Source: Paracentrotus lividus (Eukaryota > Echinodermata > Echinoidea > Camarodonta > Echinidae). From it: a stretch of DNA of 64,000 bases. This document shows, one piece after another, positions 35,531-48,548 of this stretch. The position numbers and the translations under genes are program-made. The stretch is taken from assembly GCA_940671915.1 (NCBI GenBank), contig CALNVZ010003433.1, positions 26,635,381 to 26,699,380 on the forward strand, written 5' to 3'. The notes below the pieces were generated by a model. It ran no database searches and was not told where the DNA came from. It saw nothing but the letters and a program-made list of their open reading frames with translations. Within the stretch, counting starts at the first letter, position 1; each line of letters starts with the position of its first letter.

Positions 35531-38500
35531 TTATTTTCCGGATGACGGATATAAACCAGTTATATACGGCCTTCAGGGTTTTGGTGAAACTATACTATAG
35601 TCCCCTCACTGACGGCGAATGCGACTATTTTCTTCGGCTGCGCCCTCAGGAAAAATGTCGCATTCTCGCGCAGTTTGGGTACTATAGTTCCACACCCCTC
35701 TGGTGGCCGTATATACTGTTCACTATTATCATGAACCCAATAAAATACCTGAAACTCATAACTCATCTAATAATTAAAGGCTAGAAGTTATCCAATCAGA
35801 TTTACTGTTAAACTCTATTTACGGGCTTGTGATTGGCTAGAACTATTAAATGATCATCGTAGCACTTTCCAGTCTGAGCAAGGAGGTACGAGAGATGGAG
35901 TTCCAACTGGCAACTAATTTCTTCAAACAGCTGTCACTTTCTAAAGAGCACAAAAGAATATACAGGTCAATGCTGCCTTTGATGTCTGATCTCAAAGCCG
36001 ATGATTCATGGGATAGCAGAGTAGCGAATTTTTGTCTAAAATAGAATATTGGCTTATATTTCACTATTCATTGACTGAACAGCGCCAAAATTGAGCACAT
36101 GATACAAAATGAATATATCGACAATATATATCTAATTGGGGTAATTAAATGACAGCACCTTAAATTGTGAAAAGGGTTAAAAAAAATGATCATCTAAAAT
36201 CCCCTTTTTAACAATCTTCGATATTTCGGCATATGGAAACTGGAATATGTGCTAGTTGGAATATTTGAAATTATGATGCTTATTGTTAAGATCAGTGCCA
36301 CAAGTGCCCAGTCGAGTAATTTTGATTTATATGTGGGAAATATTATGACATTTCTTTTCGCTTGCCTCGCAAAGTATACGCATTGTGTATTGCTCACAAT
36401 TATAGACAAGTGGTAGCGAAAAGTATTTTTCTTACAAAAGAATATCTTCTTTTGAAAGTGGCCTCTGAGTGCAGCAAATATAGGGATCTTTTGTCTACAA
36501 TCTGCAAGTGAGATCTAGTTAAGCACATGCCCGACATATTTTCTCCTCGCGGCTTTTAAGCTAGATCAACGATTCCCGCTTGAAGATCTCCAGGGCTTGT
36601 AGACCGGAGCAAGGACCTGGAAAAAATGAGTTCGTTCAACCCTCACCACAGAAAAGGTTTGCCACCATAGGCAGTAGTATGGACCCCCTAGATACTGCTA
36701 GGTAGGTAGTTCTCAATTGTGGTATCACTTTTTTTCTACAGCCTTTTACAAAAAAGCCGCCCTTTTTACAAAAACTATTATTTTGAGAAAAGGATAGAAT
36801 ATTCTTTAAACTCAATGAGTTGGGTTCATATGAAGAGTAGTAAATTTCCTTTAAAACAGTGCTAATTTGAATGAAATTAAAACTAACTAAATTCTGTTTG
36901 TAGTTAAAACACATTTTTTTTCAATTTTTCCAAAATGATTTTTTTACATATTTTTAAATTTAATGTAATTAAATTTTAAAAAGAGCTGAAGTTGTTACTT
37001 TCTGTAATATGCCCATTGATATGTACTCTGATATGTTAAAAGATTGGAGTAAAACTCTTCTTCTGTAAAAAAATATTATAGGTTAAACCTATGAACGTAA
37101 TATACGAAAAATAAAATATTCGCCCGATTATGGAGAAAATCCGTATAACACGTGTTATAAACAGTAAATACTGTATTGTACAGTAACAATAAGGGAAAAT
37201 GGCGAAACCCATTGCAACAGAAACGCAAATTTTAGAAAATGAAGTATTTTGAGAAGAACAAGTGAAAGAGTGAATTGCCATTGCTTGCCTTTATTCCGTA
37301 TAAGGCATCAAAACACAAAGGCAGTTATGCCTAAATATCACAATATGTGATGAACATCAAAAACAGTGTGAACAAAGAACAATGTCATGAGACATAAGAT
37401 AATCAATACAAAAACTATAGAAGCCTGTGGTAGCCTAAACTCAGTGAGGAAATCTCTGGTCACCAGGAAGCTAGTACCTTCTCCCTGGAACTGTCAATCA
37501 CTGACCCACCCGCAGGATAGTAGCACTGCGGGTATTCCCTAATCTTGATAATCAATTGTGGGAGCATATACTTGATATTAATGATTGTGATCAATCAATG
37601 TTTCAATTTGTTTCTGACCAAAAACTTCTACATGTTACTAAAAAAGCTGCCTCAACCACATGTATTACGCAACTTATAGTCTGCCACATTCTTTTTGAGG
37701 TACCTGCCAACATTCCTGCCCCAACTCCATCCATATGGCAGGTTACTAACACTGTATGGTTTTCTTCTGAGAAAGAAACAAACTCAATAAAACAATCTGG
37801 CTTTAAATAAGGTACTAGCCAATACCCTGCCCAACCTCCCAACGTATGCAAGCTAAATGTAATATCCATTTCTTGCGTTATTGTAACATGAAACTTATAT
37901 ACGTCTCTCCAGCGTGTACTCTTGTACAATGCCAATAATTAAAAATGTAGATAATATTCCTGCCCTTTCTTCCAACCTTATGGCAGGCCCACTGTATTTC
38001 TTTTCTTGGCTCCTCTATTTGACATGACACTCGTCTTATATCTCAATAGTCCAACCCCACCTCTGTGTGGTATGTTCCAATAACTCTCAATGATCAAAAT
38101 GATTGGCCCTCGCAATAAGCATACAATGTGCAGACAACTGGCTGCCACTACTCTACGCCATCCATAAATGTCAGGCTATGTGCCCAGTATGTATCTAAAA
38201 AACATGGAAAATTATTGAAACTTCATCGCCTCAAATTCAACCTATCATGCATATAGAATACTCATGAAGCATCCTTACTTTTAAACATAGCACAATTTAC
38301 CATAGGCTAACTCAACAGTGTAATGTTTTCTTCTGGAGAAAGAAAAAATTCAATAAAACTCTGGCTTTAAATAAGCGTACTGGCCAATACCCTGCCAACC
38401 TTCCAACCGTTGCAGGCTAAAATGGTAATATCATTTGCCCGTTATTGTAAACATGAAACTCAATATACAGTCTTCCCCACGTTGTAACTCTTATGTTCCT

Positions 38501-38597
38501 GCCAATAATTAAAATGTAGTAATATTCTTCCTGTGCCTTCCAACTTATGCAGGCACTTGTATTCTCCCTTTTCTTGGTTCTCTTATTTTGAACATGA

Positions 38598-41500
38598 AGG
38601 ACCCGCCTCTTTCTCCAGTATACTCACTAGCTCCTTTGTATTGAAATCTCTCTGGTGGAATACTGATCAAACATATTACAAATTTGAAAGTTAATGTCTT
38701 TTAAAGATATTATCCGTAAGTTTTATTATTGATAAAAGGGATTATTTTTTTTAAACAAAACCAAAAAATTATACAGACAAGGATGTGTTCAACAATAAAT
38801 ATAATGAATGTGTATAAGTTTTTTTCGTAATAGAGATATTGTTTTGAGGGACCGTTCACTCAAATCAAATTAAACTGAAGCATATGAAAACGTTTGGGGC
38901 TTCTTTCTAGGAAAACCATTTTCACGCACCGATTGTCAATGGAAGGAATGCCCGAAAAAACGGGAGTTTTGTTGAATATACTGGATAAAAAAATCGAGAA
39001 GATCATTTACTTAGTTACACAGGTTTTATGAGGGTTAATGTATATAAAACAAGATAAAACCTTGGGAATATTTTTTACCCCTAACCCTCGCGTTTTGAGC
39101 TTTAAAACTCCCATTTTAGTCATTTTTGGTCGTTTTTTTTCTGTGTGAAATGATATTTTGGTCAAACAGCAGTCACTAAAAGCTTTCTGTAAATTCAGCA
39201 GCGCATCGATTTTCCTAGTTACGCTGAGTCGAGTAAATATATTATTTCTCTTTCCAATTGTTTTAACTTCTTTGTGATTGGTCAACTATTTGCCCCGCGT
39301 TTTTGATATCATAAAAAAAAATATCATGATAAAATATTCGATCCTGACTGCACAGCTTGCACTCTCCTTTTACACGGTCTTTATTCAGGGCATTGTTATC
39401 GCGATATCGACGGTCAGACGTTAGAGAGAGTCTATACCCAGTTACAACATTTCCCGTAAGATTTCTTTCTGGTCGTATGTGCACTGTAGTGGAACTGTGC
39501 GTGTTTGTATAAAATAACACTGTCCTTTTTGATTGTTCACGTTTTCATATGGGACCGTATTCCGAAATGTGATCGAGAAATAAACTAGAGTTTAGAGTTT
39601 AATGTTAGACACAGACTACAACCCGGGATTTCATGAACGGGGGTGCACAAATTTGGATTTAGATTTTTGTAGACCCATTTTTTTTTCTGTATACGCCTGC
39701 CGAGCAAAAACAGGCTTATTCAAATTGGTTCAGGCCAAAATTGTTCTCAGTGGAGGAGAAGGCGACGCCACTATTTTAATGTAACGTGAGACCCTCTCAA
39801 CTAGTTTTGCTGCCACCACAAAAGTTTAAGGAGGTTTTGAGCTCCGGGCTAAACATGAATTACATCCGTCATGGTAAGAATCTTAATAGGTGATTGGTAT
39901 AAACCCCGTCATGTGACCAAAGGTAGTTCCAACCAACGCATATCAATTCTAGTTGTAAACTTAAGAGATAGAGGGCGCTACCATTCTACTCAATGTTGTT
40001 CAAATGAACTGTATACGAAAATATATCGTCGTGAGAGCATCTGATGCCGAAATCTCTCTGAGAAAATTGCTGAAAACCAACAAGGTAGGTAAAACTTACG
40101 ACATTTTTTTACCCTGATGTAAAATTTGATATTTCACAGAATCTGATGGTTAAAGAGTTTTTGAGGGGGTAACCTCAATTGTTTTGTATATTTTGTAAGC
40201 TTATAGTCTCATTTTGATCATACTAGCGTGTACAGGTCAATTTGTTTTAAATGAAGGGGTGCAATGAGGCATTGAATGCTTGACTGACACAGCAACATTA
40301 GTGCAGGTAATATGGGACATCCAAAATGGCGGAAATGATTCTGGTACTTAATATTGGGATGAGGCATCAATCTTTTTGCTATGATTTTTTTTTGTATATT
40401 CACAGTATATAATTAATATAAATAACTCATTGTAGGCCTATATTAACTTGTATGATGAAAATAATATTTAAATAATATTAAAAAAAGAAATAATATACAA
40501 AATACTTAACAATGAAATATATAGTCAAATGATTTACTGAAGGGTCTTATAATTTCAAATTATATCTTAAAGTTAATGATTTTCAACATTTTAAGCAAAT
40601 TCCAGACATGGTAGAGTCATTGTAGTTTTTAAAACATACATTGAATACATGTGCCCATATTACCTGCACATGCAGGTAATATGGGCACTTTGGTAATGAC
40701 GTCAACATTTGAATATTGCAGACAGGGGGTTTGGTGATAATTTTTTTTCTTCACAATAAAAGTTAGAGCAGTAGTTATTGATTCAAATAAACAAAGATTA
40801 GACTGTGTGTCATTTCGTAATTTTATGTAAATTAGGCAAATGAGCTTAGGGGGCCCATATTACCTGCATGTACCCTAACTTATTGCAAAGGGGAAACAAA
40901 AGTCCTGTCACTTGTGTCAATTCGAAAGCCTAGTCAGATCAAATTCCTGTACAATATGGTATATTTTGCTCTCAAAATAGCTCATGCGCTGCATAGTTTT
41001 GATCCTCGATGCCGCATTATACTATTATAGCTTATTGTTCACAGGGCAATTAAAAGCTTGAATTCTCAGCTTTCCGGAGATGGTACATTCATTTTAATTG
41101 ATTAAAAAAAAGTTCTGTCACTTTGAACATAATCATAAGAGGTTCTTTCCTCGACTAGTCAATATTTACGCTTATCACATGCATATCGCATAGAAACATG
41201 TGAACGGCGTCTTCACAAGACTTGTGACAAGTTCACAATCTATGTCATTGTTTTGAGCATCAATTTATATGAATTGCATATTCTGATTACAACTTCAGCA
41301 CAATAATGTTATAAATATAAGCTTGCCCAAATGTGTATTTCCTCCATCTGGTCTGGAGAATCTATTAACTAACAACATGATTAAAGTTCATCAATTTCTT
41401 TCATCTCCACGAGTAGATTGCTCAACCGAACGGACAATACCATTCCACTGGAGGGAAGTCTTCTTACGCGAGTTTTTGTGAGGTAATTTATTATTGCAGC

Positions 41501-44500
41501 CAGCTGTATAGATTTCTGCGCTTCTCAGCCGTATATCCAACGTCACTTTGTTGCGTCTGGCCTCTTAGATAATGGACGCGCCTTGTTTAATTACGATTTA
41601 ATGCCGCACATTGGTAAACGTTAACTTTACATTTTACATAGAGTAGAATTGATATGTCATGAATTGTGCAAAAATGCCATTAATCCTGACATCTGACGTC
41701 ACAAGCCGGGAATATTCCCTTGAGCCGTGAATAGTACCTGCGAATAGCCACGGCTCGATCAACCGATAGTGGCCTATCGAGTGATCGAAGCTACCTGAGG
41801 GCAAAGACCCCATTTTCGTACACGTTTACGTTGCTGACCCCCCCCCCCTCCCATCAGCCCTCGGCGGCTCCGTAGCCCAGAACATATGTATCGTGTGCTC
41901 GGCATGCCGTGACATCATAAAGGTATCCACCTCTATGCGTGACGTAAGGTTTGTTTTGACGATGGTATGGTGCGCGTACGTACGTACGTGACGCGCGTGA
42001 CTCATCAAATTTCGTTTACATTTTGATCTCGCGTAGTGGGATTTCTGTCTGTTTAATTGCCGGATCAAGAGTGCGTGCCGTAGGCTGCTTATAGCCTAGG
42101 ATCATGGCAGTACAGTGACGACATGGATCGATCAGGGATAATTTTTACAAGTAATGTGTAAAGCAGTGAGACAAGATGACAAATAATGAAGTTTGGAGGA
42201 GCTGATGATGACAGCAAGCCGAGGTTTTCGTCTCGTCTACGATGAATTCATTCAGGGAGTTCATTGAAAATGGCGACAGCAACGTTCAGTTTGTCGGCGT
42301 TTGTTCAGTGTTGTAGAAGTCTACGCAGAACAACTGTGTTGATTTTGATTGTGATTGAACTTAACTAAAGCAGAGACCCCCAACTTTACAAGAAGAAGAG
42401 ACCCAAAGGTCGAGTGAGTAAACGCCCATTTATTATGATCTTCAAAATGTAGATCTATCCTAGATCTAGGTCTAGGTTGATCTAGATCTAGGCCTATGCT
42501 ATAACTAGTATAGACCTCTACTAGATTCTAGATCATTCATAGATGTAGGGCAGGCCTGCCTAGGTTAGAATTTGATCTAGATCCTATCTGGAGTAGATAT
42601 CGGCCTGTAACGTTAGATTTCTAGAGATCTAGAATCTTTTATTTCCGATGACGGATATAAACCAGTTATATACGGCCTTCAGAGGTTTTGGTGAAACTAT
42701 ACTATAGTCCCCTCACTGACGCGAATGCGACTATTTTCCTTCGGGGCTGCGCCCCTCAGGAAAAATAGTCGCATTCTTCGCGCCAGTTCGGGTACTATAG
42801 TTCCAACCACCCCCTCTGGTGGCCGTATATAACTGTTCACTATTATCATGAACCCAATAAAATACCTGAAACTCATAACTCAATCTAATAATTAAAGGCT
42901 AGAAGTTATCCAATCAGATTTACTGTTAAACTCTATCTTACGGGCCTTGTGATTGGCTAGAACTATTAAATGACTCATCGTAGCACTTTCCAGTCTGAGC
43001 AAGGAGGTACGAGAGATGGAGTTCCAACTGGCAACTAATTTCTTCAAACAGCTGTCACTTTCTAAAGACGCACAAAAGAATATACAGGTTCAATGCTGCC
43101 TTTGATGTCTGATCCTCAAAGCCGATAGATTCATGGGGATAGCAGAGTAGCGAATTTTGTCTAAAATAGAATATTGCTTATATTTCACTATTCATTTGAC
43201 TGAACAGCGCCAAAATTGAGCACATGATACAAAATGAATATATCGACAATATATATCTAGACATTGGGGTAAATTAAATGACAGCACCTTAAATTTGTGA
43301 AAAGGGTTTAAAAAAAATGATCATCCTAAAATCCCCTTTTTAACAATCTTCCGATTATTTCCGGCATATGGAAACTGAATATGTGCTAGTTGGAATATTT
43401 GAAATTATGATGCTATATGTTAGATCAGTGCCCACAAGTGCCCAGTCGAGTAATTTTGATTTATATGTGGGAAAATATTATGACATTTCTTTTCGCTTGC
43501 CTCGCAAAGTATACGCATTGTGTATTGCTCACAACTTATAGACAAGTGGTAGCGAAAAGTATTTTCTATTACAAAAGAATATCTCCTTTTGAAAGTGGCC
43601 CTCTGAGTGCAGCCAAGTATAGGGATCTTTTGTCTACCAATCTGCAAGTGAGATCTAGTTAAGCACATGCCCGACATATTTTCTCCTCGCGGCTTTTAAG
43701 CTAGATCAAACGATTCCCGCTTGCAAGATCTCCAGGGCTTGTAGACCAGGAGCAAGGACCTGGAAAAAATGAGTTCGTTCAACCCTCACCACAGAAAAGG
43801 TTTGCCACCATAGGCAGGTAGTATGGACCCCCTAGATCACTGCTAGGTAGGTAGTAGTCTCAAATTGTGGTATCACTTTTTTTCTACAGCCCCTTTTACA
43901 AAAAAGGCCGCCCTTTTTACAAAAAATATTATTTTGAAGAAAAGGAATAGAAATAATTCTTTAAACTCAATGAGTTGGGTCTCATATGAAAGAGTAGTAA
44001 ATTTCCTTTAAAACAGTGCTAATTTGAATGAAAATTAAAACTAACTAAATTCTGTTTTGTAGTTAAAAACATCATTTTTTCAATTTTTTTCCAAAAATGA
44101 TTTTTTTACATATTTTTAAATTTAATGTATTAAAATTTTTAAAAAGAGCTGAGAGTTGTTACTTTCTGATAATATGCCCATTGATATGTACTCTGATATG
44201 TTAAAAGATTGGAGTAAAACCTTTCTTCTGTAAAAAAATATTATAGGTTAAACCTATGAACGTAATATACGAAAAATAAAAATATTCGCCCGATTATGGA
44301 GAAAATCCGTATACACACGTGTTATACAGTAAATACTGTATAGTACAGTAACAATAAAGGGGAAAATGGCGAAACCCATTGCAACAGAAACGAAATTTTC
44401 AGAAATGAAGTATTTTGAGAAGAACAACAAGTGAAAGAGTGGGAATTGCCATTGCTTGCCCTTTAATTCCGTATAAGGCATCAAAACACAAGGCAGTTTA

Positions 44501-45806
44501 TGCCTAAATATCACAATATGTGATGAACATCAAAAACAGTGTGAACAAAGAAACAATGTCATGAGACATAAGATAATCATAACAAAACTATAGAAGAACT
44601 GTGGTAGCCTAAAACTCAGTGAGGAAATCTCTGGTCACCAGGAAGCTAGTACCTTCTCCCTGGAACTGTCAATCACTGGACCACCCGCAGGATAGTAGCA
44701 GCTGCGGTATTCCCCTAATCTTGGTAATCACAATGTGGGAGCATATACTTGATATTAATATTGGTGATCCAACAATGTTTCAATTTGTTTCTGACCAAAA
44801 ACCTTCTACATGTTACTAAAAAAGCTGCCTCCAACCACATGTATTTACCAACTTATAGTCTGCCACATTCTTTTTGAGGTACCTGCCCCAACATCCTGCC
44901 CCAACCTCCCATCCATATGGCAGGCTTACTCAACATGTAATGTTTTCTTCCTGAGAAAGAAAACAAATCAATAAAACAATCTGGCTTTAAATAAGGTACT
45001 GCCAATACCCCTGCCCAACCTTCCAACCGTATGCAGCCTAAATGTAATATCCATTTCTTGCCCGTTATTGTAAACATGAAACTTCATATCACAGTCTCTC
45101 CCACCGTTGTACTCTATGTTCCAATGCCAATAATTAAAATGTAGATAATATTCCTGCCCTTCCTTCCAACCTTATGCAGGCCCCACTGTATTCTCCTTTT
45201 CTTGCTCTCTATTTTGAACATGACACTCGATCTATATCTCAATACGTCCCAACCGCCCAACCTTGTGTGTATGTTCAATAACTCTCATGACAAAATGATT
45301 GCCTCAGCAATACAGCCATACCATGTGCAGACAACCTGCTGCCACTACTCTACCCATCCTAAATGCAGGCTAGTTGCCCAGTATGTATACTAAAACTAAA
45401 CATGGAAAATTATGAAACTTCATCGCCTCAAATTCAACCTATCCATGCATATAGAAATACATCATGAAGCAATCCCCTTACTTTTACAACATAGCACAAT
45501 TACCATAGGCTTACTCAACATGTAATGTTTTCTTCCTGAGAAAGAAAACAAATCAATAAAACAATCTGGCTTTAAATAAGGTACTGGCCAATACCCCTGC
45601 CCAACCTTCCAACCGTATGCAGGCCTAATGTAATATCCATTTCTTGCCCGTTATTGTAAACATGAAACTTCATATCACAGTCTCTCCCACCGTTGTACTC
45701 TATGTTCCAATGCCAATAATTAAAATGTAGTAATATTCTGCCCTTCCTTCCAACCTTATGCAGGCCCCACTGTATTCTCCTTTTCTTCTGTCTCTATTTT
45801 GAACAT
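38598..45806. repeat. 7-kb tandem duplication, copy B
   Basis: Second copy, starting GGACCCGCCTCTTTCTCC directly after the truncated Ngaro end of copy A (junction GAACATGA/AGGACCC). It continues into the complete Ngaro element at 44,413. Confidence 0.85.
40301..40876. mobile_element. Motif-rich TIR-like element with a perfect 38-bp central palindrome (copy B)
   Basis: GCAGGTAATATGGG occurs at the left end, inverted at the right end (GGGCCCATATTACCTGC), and as a perfect head-to-head palindrome at 40,651-40,688 (arms GTGCCCATATTACCTGCAC). The outer termini are not well defined on the left. Its design resembles the elements at 12,607-13,427 and 61,755-62,720. Confidence 0.55.
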
Positions 45807-46083
45807 GACACTCGTCTATATCTCAATACGTTCCAACCGCCCACCTTGTGTGTATGTTCAATAACTCTCATGACAAATTGATTGCCTCAGCAATACAGCC
45901 ATACCATGTGCAGACAACCTGCTGCCACTACTCTACCCATCCAAATGCAGGCTAGTATGCCCAGTATGTATACTAAAACTAAACATGGAAAATTATGAAA
46001 CTTCATCGCCTCAAATTCAACCTATCCATGCCTATAGAAATACATCATGAAGCAATCCCTTACTTTTACAACATAGCACAATT
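44926..46083. repeat. Two tandem 585-bp units in the Ngaro 3' region
   Basis: Units start CTTACTCAACATGTAATG at about 44,926 and 45,511 and are nearly identical, including AACAATCTGGCTTTAAATAA and ATGCATATAGAAATACATC-type words. Two units are also present in copy A (from about 37,740 and 38,320). They lie between A2 and the B2 terminus. Confidence 0.75.
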
Positions 46084-46155
46084 TAGCACAATTACCATTC
46101 TAGGTGATTCTTTTCTACCTAGGTCAAGTCAAACCGTCCCAATCAAATTCCGAGG

Positions 46156-46408
46156 GTGGGAGGGGAGGGAAAACTTGCTGCCTTTACGAATTTATGACTG
46201 CAATGGCGGATCTTGTTGGCGCGACAATAACCTGCGTCTAACATGCGCTGTTCCCCTGTAATTGGTTCACCTGCGCAGCTGGTGATTAATAGCAATCATC
46301 TCCATTGATTCTGAGAATTTGCATACGTTAGTATTCAAATAATTATTTCGATACAGTAAACACTTGTCTCTCTCAAAAATTTACTGATCACTGAAAATGA
46401 TCATTACC
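46156..46408 (-). repeat. Ngaro internal direct repeat A2
   Basis: About 250 bases nearly identical to 51,526-51,764 in the same orientation, from AAAACTTGCTGCCTTTACG to GATCATTACCTTT. Abuts the B1 repeat at 46,412. Confidence 0.88.
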
Positions 46409-46411
46409 TTT

Positions 46412-46805
46412 GAGAAGAACAACAAGTGAAAGAGTGAATTGCCATTGCTTGCCCTTTAATTCCGTATAAGGCATCAAAACACAAAGGCAGTTTATGCCTA
46501 AATATCACAATATGTGATGAACATCAAAAACAGTGTGAACAAAGAAACAATGTCATGAGACATAAGATAATCAATACAAAAACTATAGAAGAACTGTGGT
46601 AGCCTAAAACTCAGTGAGGAAATCTCTGGTCACCAGGAAGCTAGTACCTTCTCCCTGGAACTGTCAATCACGTGACCCACCCGCAGGATAGTAGCAGCTG
46701 CGGTATTCCCCTAATCTTGGTAATCACAATTGTGGAGCATATACTTGATATTAATATTGGTGATCCAATCAATGTTTCAATTTGTTTCTGACCAAAAACC
46801 TTCCA
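46412..46805 (-). repeat. Ngaro internal repeat B1
   Basis: About 390 bases matching the terminal B2 end at 44,413-44,815 (and 37,254-37,640 in copy A), beginning GAGAAGAACAACAAGTG. It is followed on the right by a T-run. Confidence 0.85.
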
Positions 46806-46807
46806 CC

Positions 46808-46841
<34 letters not shown>

Positions 46842-47087
46842 ATGCGCGCTCTAAATGACTGTAATTGTCTTTATTTCACTTGTCTTCCCTGATTATGCGA
46901 TGATCATTTTGTTTTGTTGTCTTTCGACCTATGCAAATTATCGCAACATAGCACTGTCTAGGTGTATTTCCATCTGGCTCCTGAAAGATATTACATAACA
47001 ACAATCACATGTACATTACATAGTGTAAAACCTACAGTCCACTCCCGTTAAAAAGAGATGCTTGGAACCAAGCCAATTACCTTGTTA

Positions 47088-47123
<36 letters not shown>

Positions 47124-47318
47124 AAACTTATCATGCTGAGCCCAAAGGCACACAAGTACGTGTGAAATTGGGGCCAGGAAAATTGCCTCGCTATAACCAA
47201 ATCTCATTACATCGGTTCTCATTGTAACGAGAGAGGACTGTATCAACAGAGGTACAAAATATTTATTAAGCTCCATGTTCTCCTGATATTTCTAAGCTCG
47301 GATCAGATGTCTCGTCCT

Positions 47319-47963
47319 CTAAATAAATCCAGCCTCCCTCGCTGCTTCCTTGAAATTGTTAATGAGGATGTCCGCCCCTGTATCGGATAGGTGGACCCCA
47401 TCCCTGTTGAACAAGCTGTGACTAGCAGAATCAAACTCATGTTCAATGACTGAGCTATTCATCATCCGGGCCACTCTCCTTTTCGCGTACTTATTGAGCG
47501 ACTTCCGTACCCCAATTAGGGCCCGCTGTGAGGAGGGGTCGTGCTTGGAGCCATAATAAAAAAGACGTGGTATAATGCTGGACCAGGCGATGTGTGTATG
47601 AGGCATCCGTGCTCGTAGATCCTGCAAGGCCGCGTCAATTGCCAGCCTGCACTGGCAGGCATCATGCTGTCCTATGTCGTTTGTCCCCAAGTGGACAATC
47701 GTTAAGGCAGGAGGAGCATCGCATCTTAGCCGATTCGAAACCATCCGGGGAAGATCATGTAGGGTGGCGCCGCCCTGGCCATGCCAGCGAACCAAGGTAG
47801 TCGCCTCTCCCAGGTGCAGGTAGTTCCGCCTGGACGCCCTCTCTTTCGCTCTCCTGACCAGGCTATCCCCGACGATCCATATCCAGTTTCCAGGCCCCCC
47901 TGCAATAAAAAAGGGAAACTCCCGGAAGTAAAACGTTCTAAACAGAAAAAAGTGCCTAGTCAT
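47319..47963 (-). CDS. SGNH/GDSL-family hydrolase of the Ngaro element
   Basis: Open for 214 codons. It has the three hallmark blocks: 'IVGDSLVRRA' (nucleophile serine block, about residues 31-40), 'IVHLGTNDIG' (G-x-N-D block, about residue 91) and 'DGVHLSDTG' near the C-terminus (D-x-x-H block). SGNH hydrolases are esterases or lipases; many Ngaro elements carry one downstream of RT/YR, with unknown role in the replication cycle. The first ~25 residues before the GDS block are hydrophobic and may not be coding, so translation may start later or come from a spliced or polycistronic transcript. It is the only long Ngaro frame here without an interruption. Confidence 0.8.
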   Translation of the reverse strand: MTRHFFLFRTFYFREFPFFIAGGPGNWIWIVGDSLVRRAKERASRRNYLHLGEATTLVRWHGQGGATLHDLPRMVSNRLRCDAPPALTIVHLGTNDIGQHDACQCRLAIDAALQDLRARMPHTHIAWSSIIPRLFYYGSKHDPSSQRALIGVRKSLNKYAKRRVARMMNSSVIEHEFDSASHSLFNRDGVHLSDTGADILINNFKEAAREAGFI

Positions 47964-48251
47964 TTGACATAATAAATATCCATCCTTGTCAATCTTACAT
48001 ACAAGTAGTTAGCTGATTTCCCAATCACCATACCCTTACCATTGCTCTACATATGCTTTATTTAACTTGTATGTCTTTTGTTGTCGTTGTCTGTTTCGTC
48101 TTGTCTCTGAATGTATTAGTTTGACTGCATATATTAAACTGGAATAGGCTCCCTACGTAGTAGCCATAGGGGCATTCCTACCTGTCAGTGTGTAGCGTAC
48201 ATGTATATAACCATCCCACATAGTAACTGAGGAGGTTGATGTAGCACCAGT

Positions 48252-48480
48252 TTATCTGATATAACGTAGATAAGCGTCACTGCGCCATCTACCCATGGTC
48301 ATAATTTGCTCGGCAGGTATGCCTTACAGGGCTGCTGTGGTGGCCGCCCCAATACGAAAGGAGTGCGTCCCATATTGTCTAGCCCCAACCCCTGACTCGA
48401 ACAATGTCTTCTTCAATACTGCATCAAATTGATACCTGGTAAGGGGGGTGCCATCTATGTGGGTCATGTGAGGTCTGCTT
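48252..48480 (-). pseudogene. Tyrosine recombinase C-terminal fragment (Ngaro)
   Basis: The minus-strand frame reads 'HMTHIDGTPLTRYQFD', 'GVGARQYGTHSFRIGAATTA', an in-frame TAA, then 'GIPAEQIMTMGRWRSDAYLR' and ends YIR-stop. HSFR and GRW are the H-x-x-R and [H/W] boxes of tyrosine recombinases, and the tyrosine in 'SDAYLRY' or RYI is a candidate nucleophile. The N-terminal part and the end of the RNase H domain are missing (deletion around 48,480-48,548). Inactive because of the stop and deletion. Confidence 0.8.
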
Positions 48481-48548
48481 GTTTATCACAAACTTAATTG
48501 ACATGTTGTCTGTATTGAAACTATTCTCCTATTTCTCAATTCCTCTCC

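Larger units (their letters stand above)
31560..38597. repeat. 7-kb tandem duplication, copy A
   Basis: Begins at GGACCCGCCTCTTTCTCC and is collinear with copy B (38,598-45,806) over its whole length. Differences are mostly single-base gains and losses. No frame is preserved between copies: for example the frames at 31,658-31,942 and 34,292-34,534 are broken in copy B. From 37,254 onward it contains the 3' end of the Ngaro element, cut off at 38,597. Confidence 0.85.

Noticed and set aside
37556..37935. Overlapping open frames of 84 and 110 codons
   Set aside because: They lie in the non-coding B2 repeat of the Ngaro element and are not kept in the parallel copies at 44,730 and 46,730.
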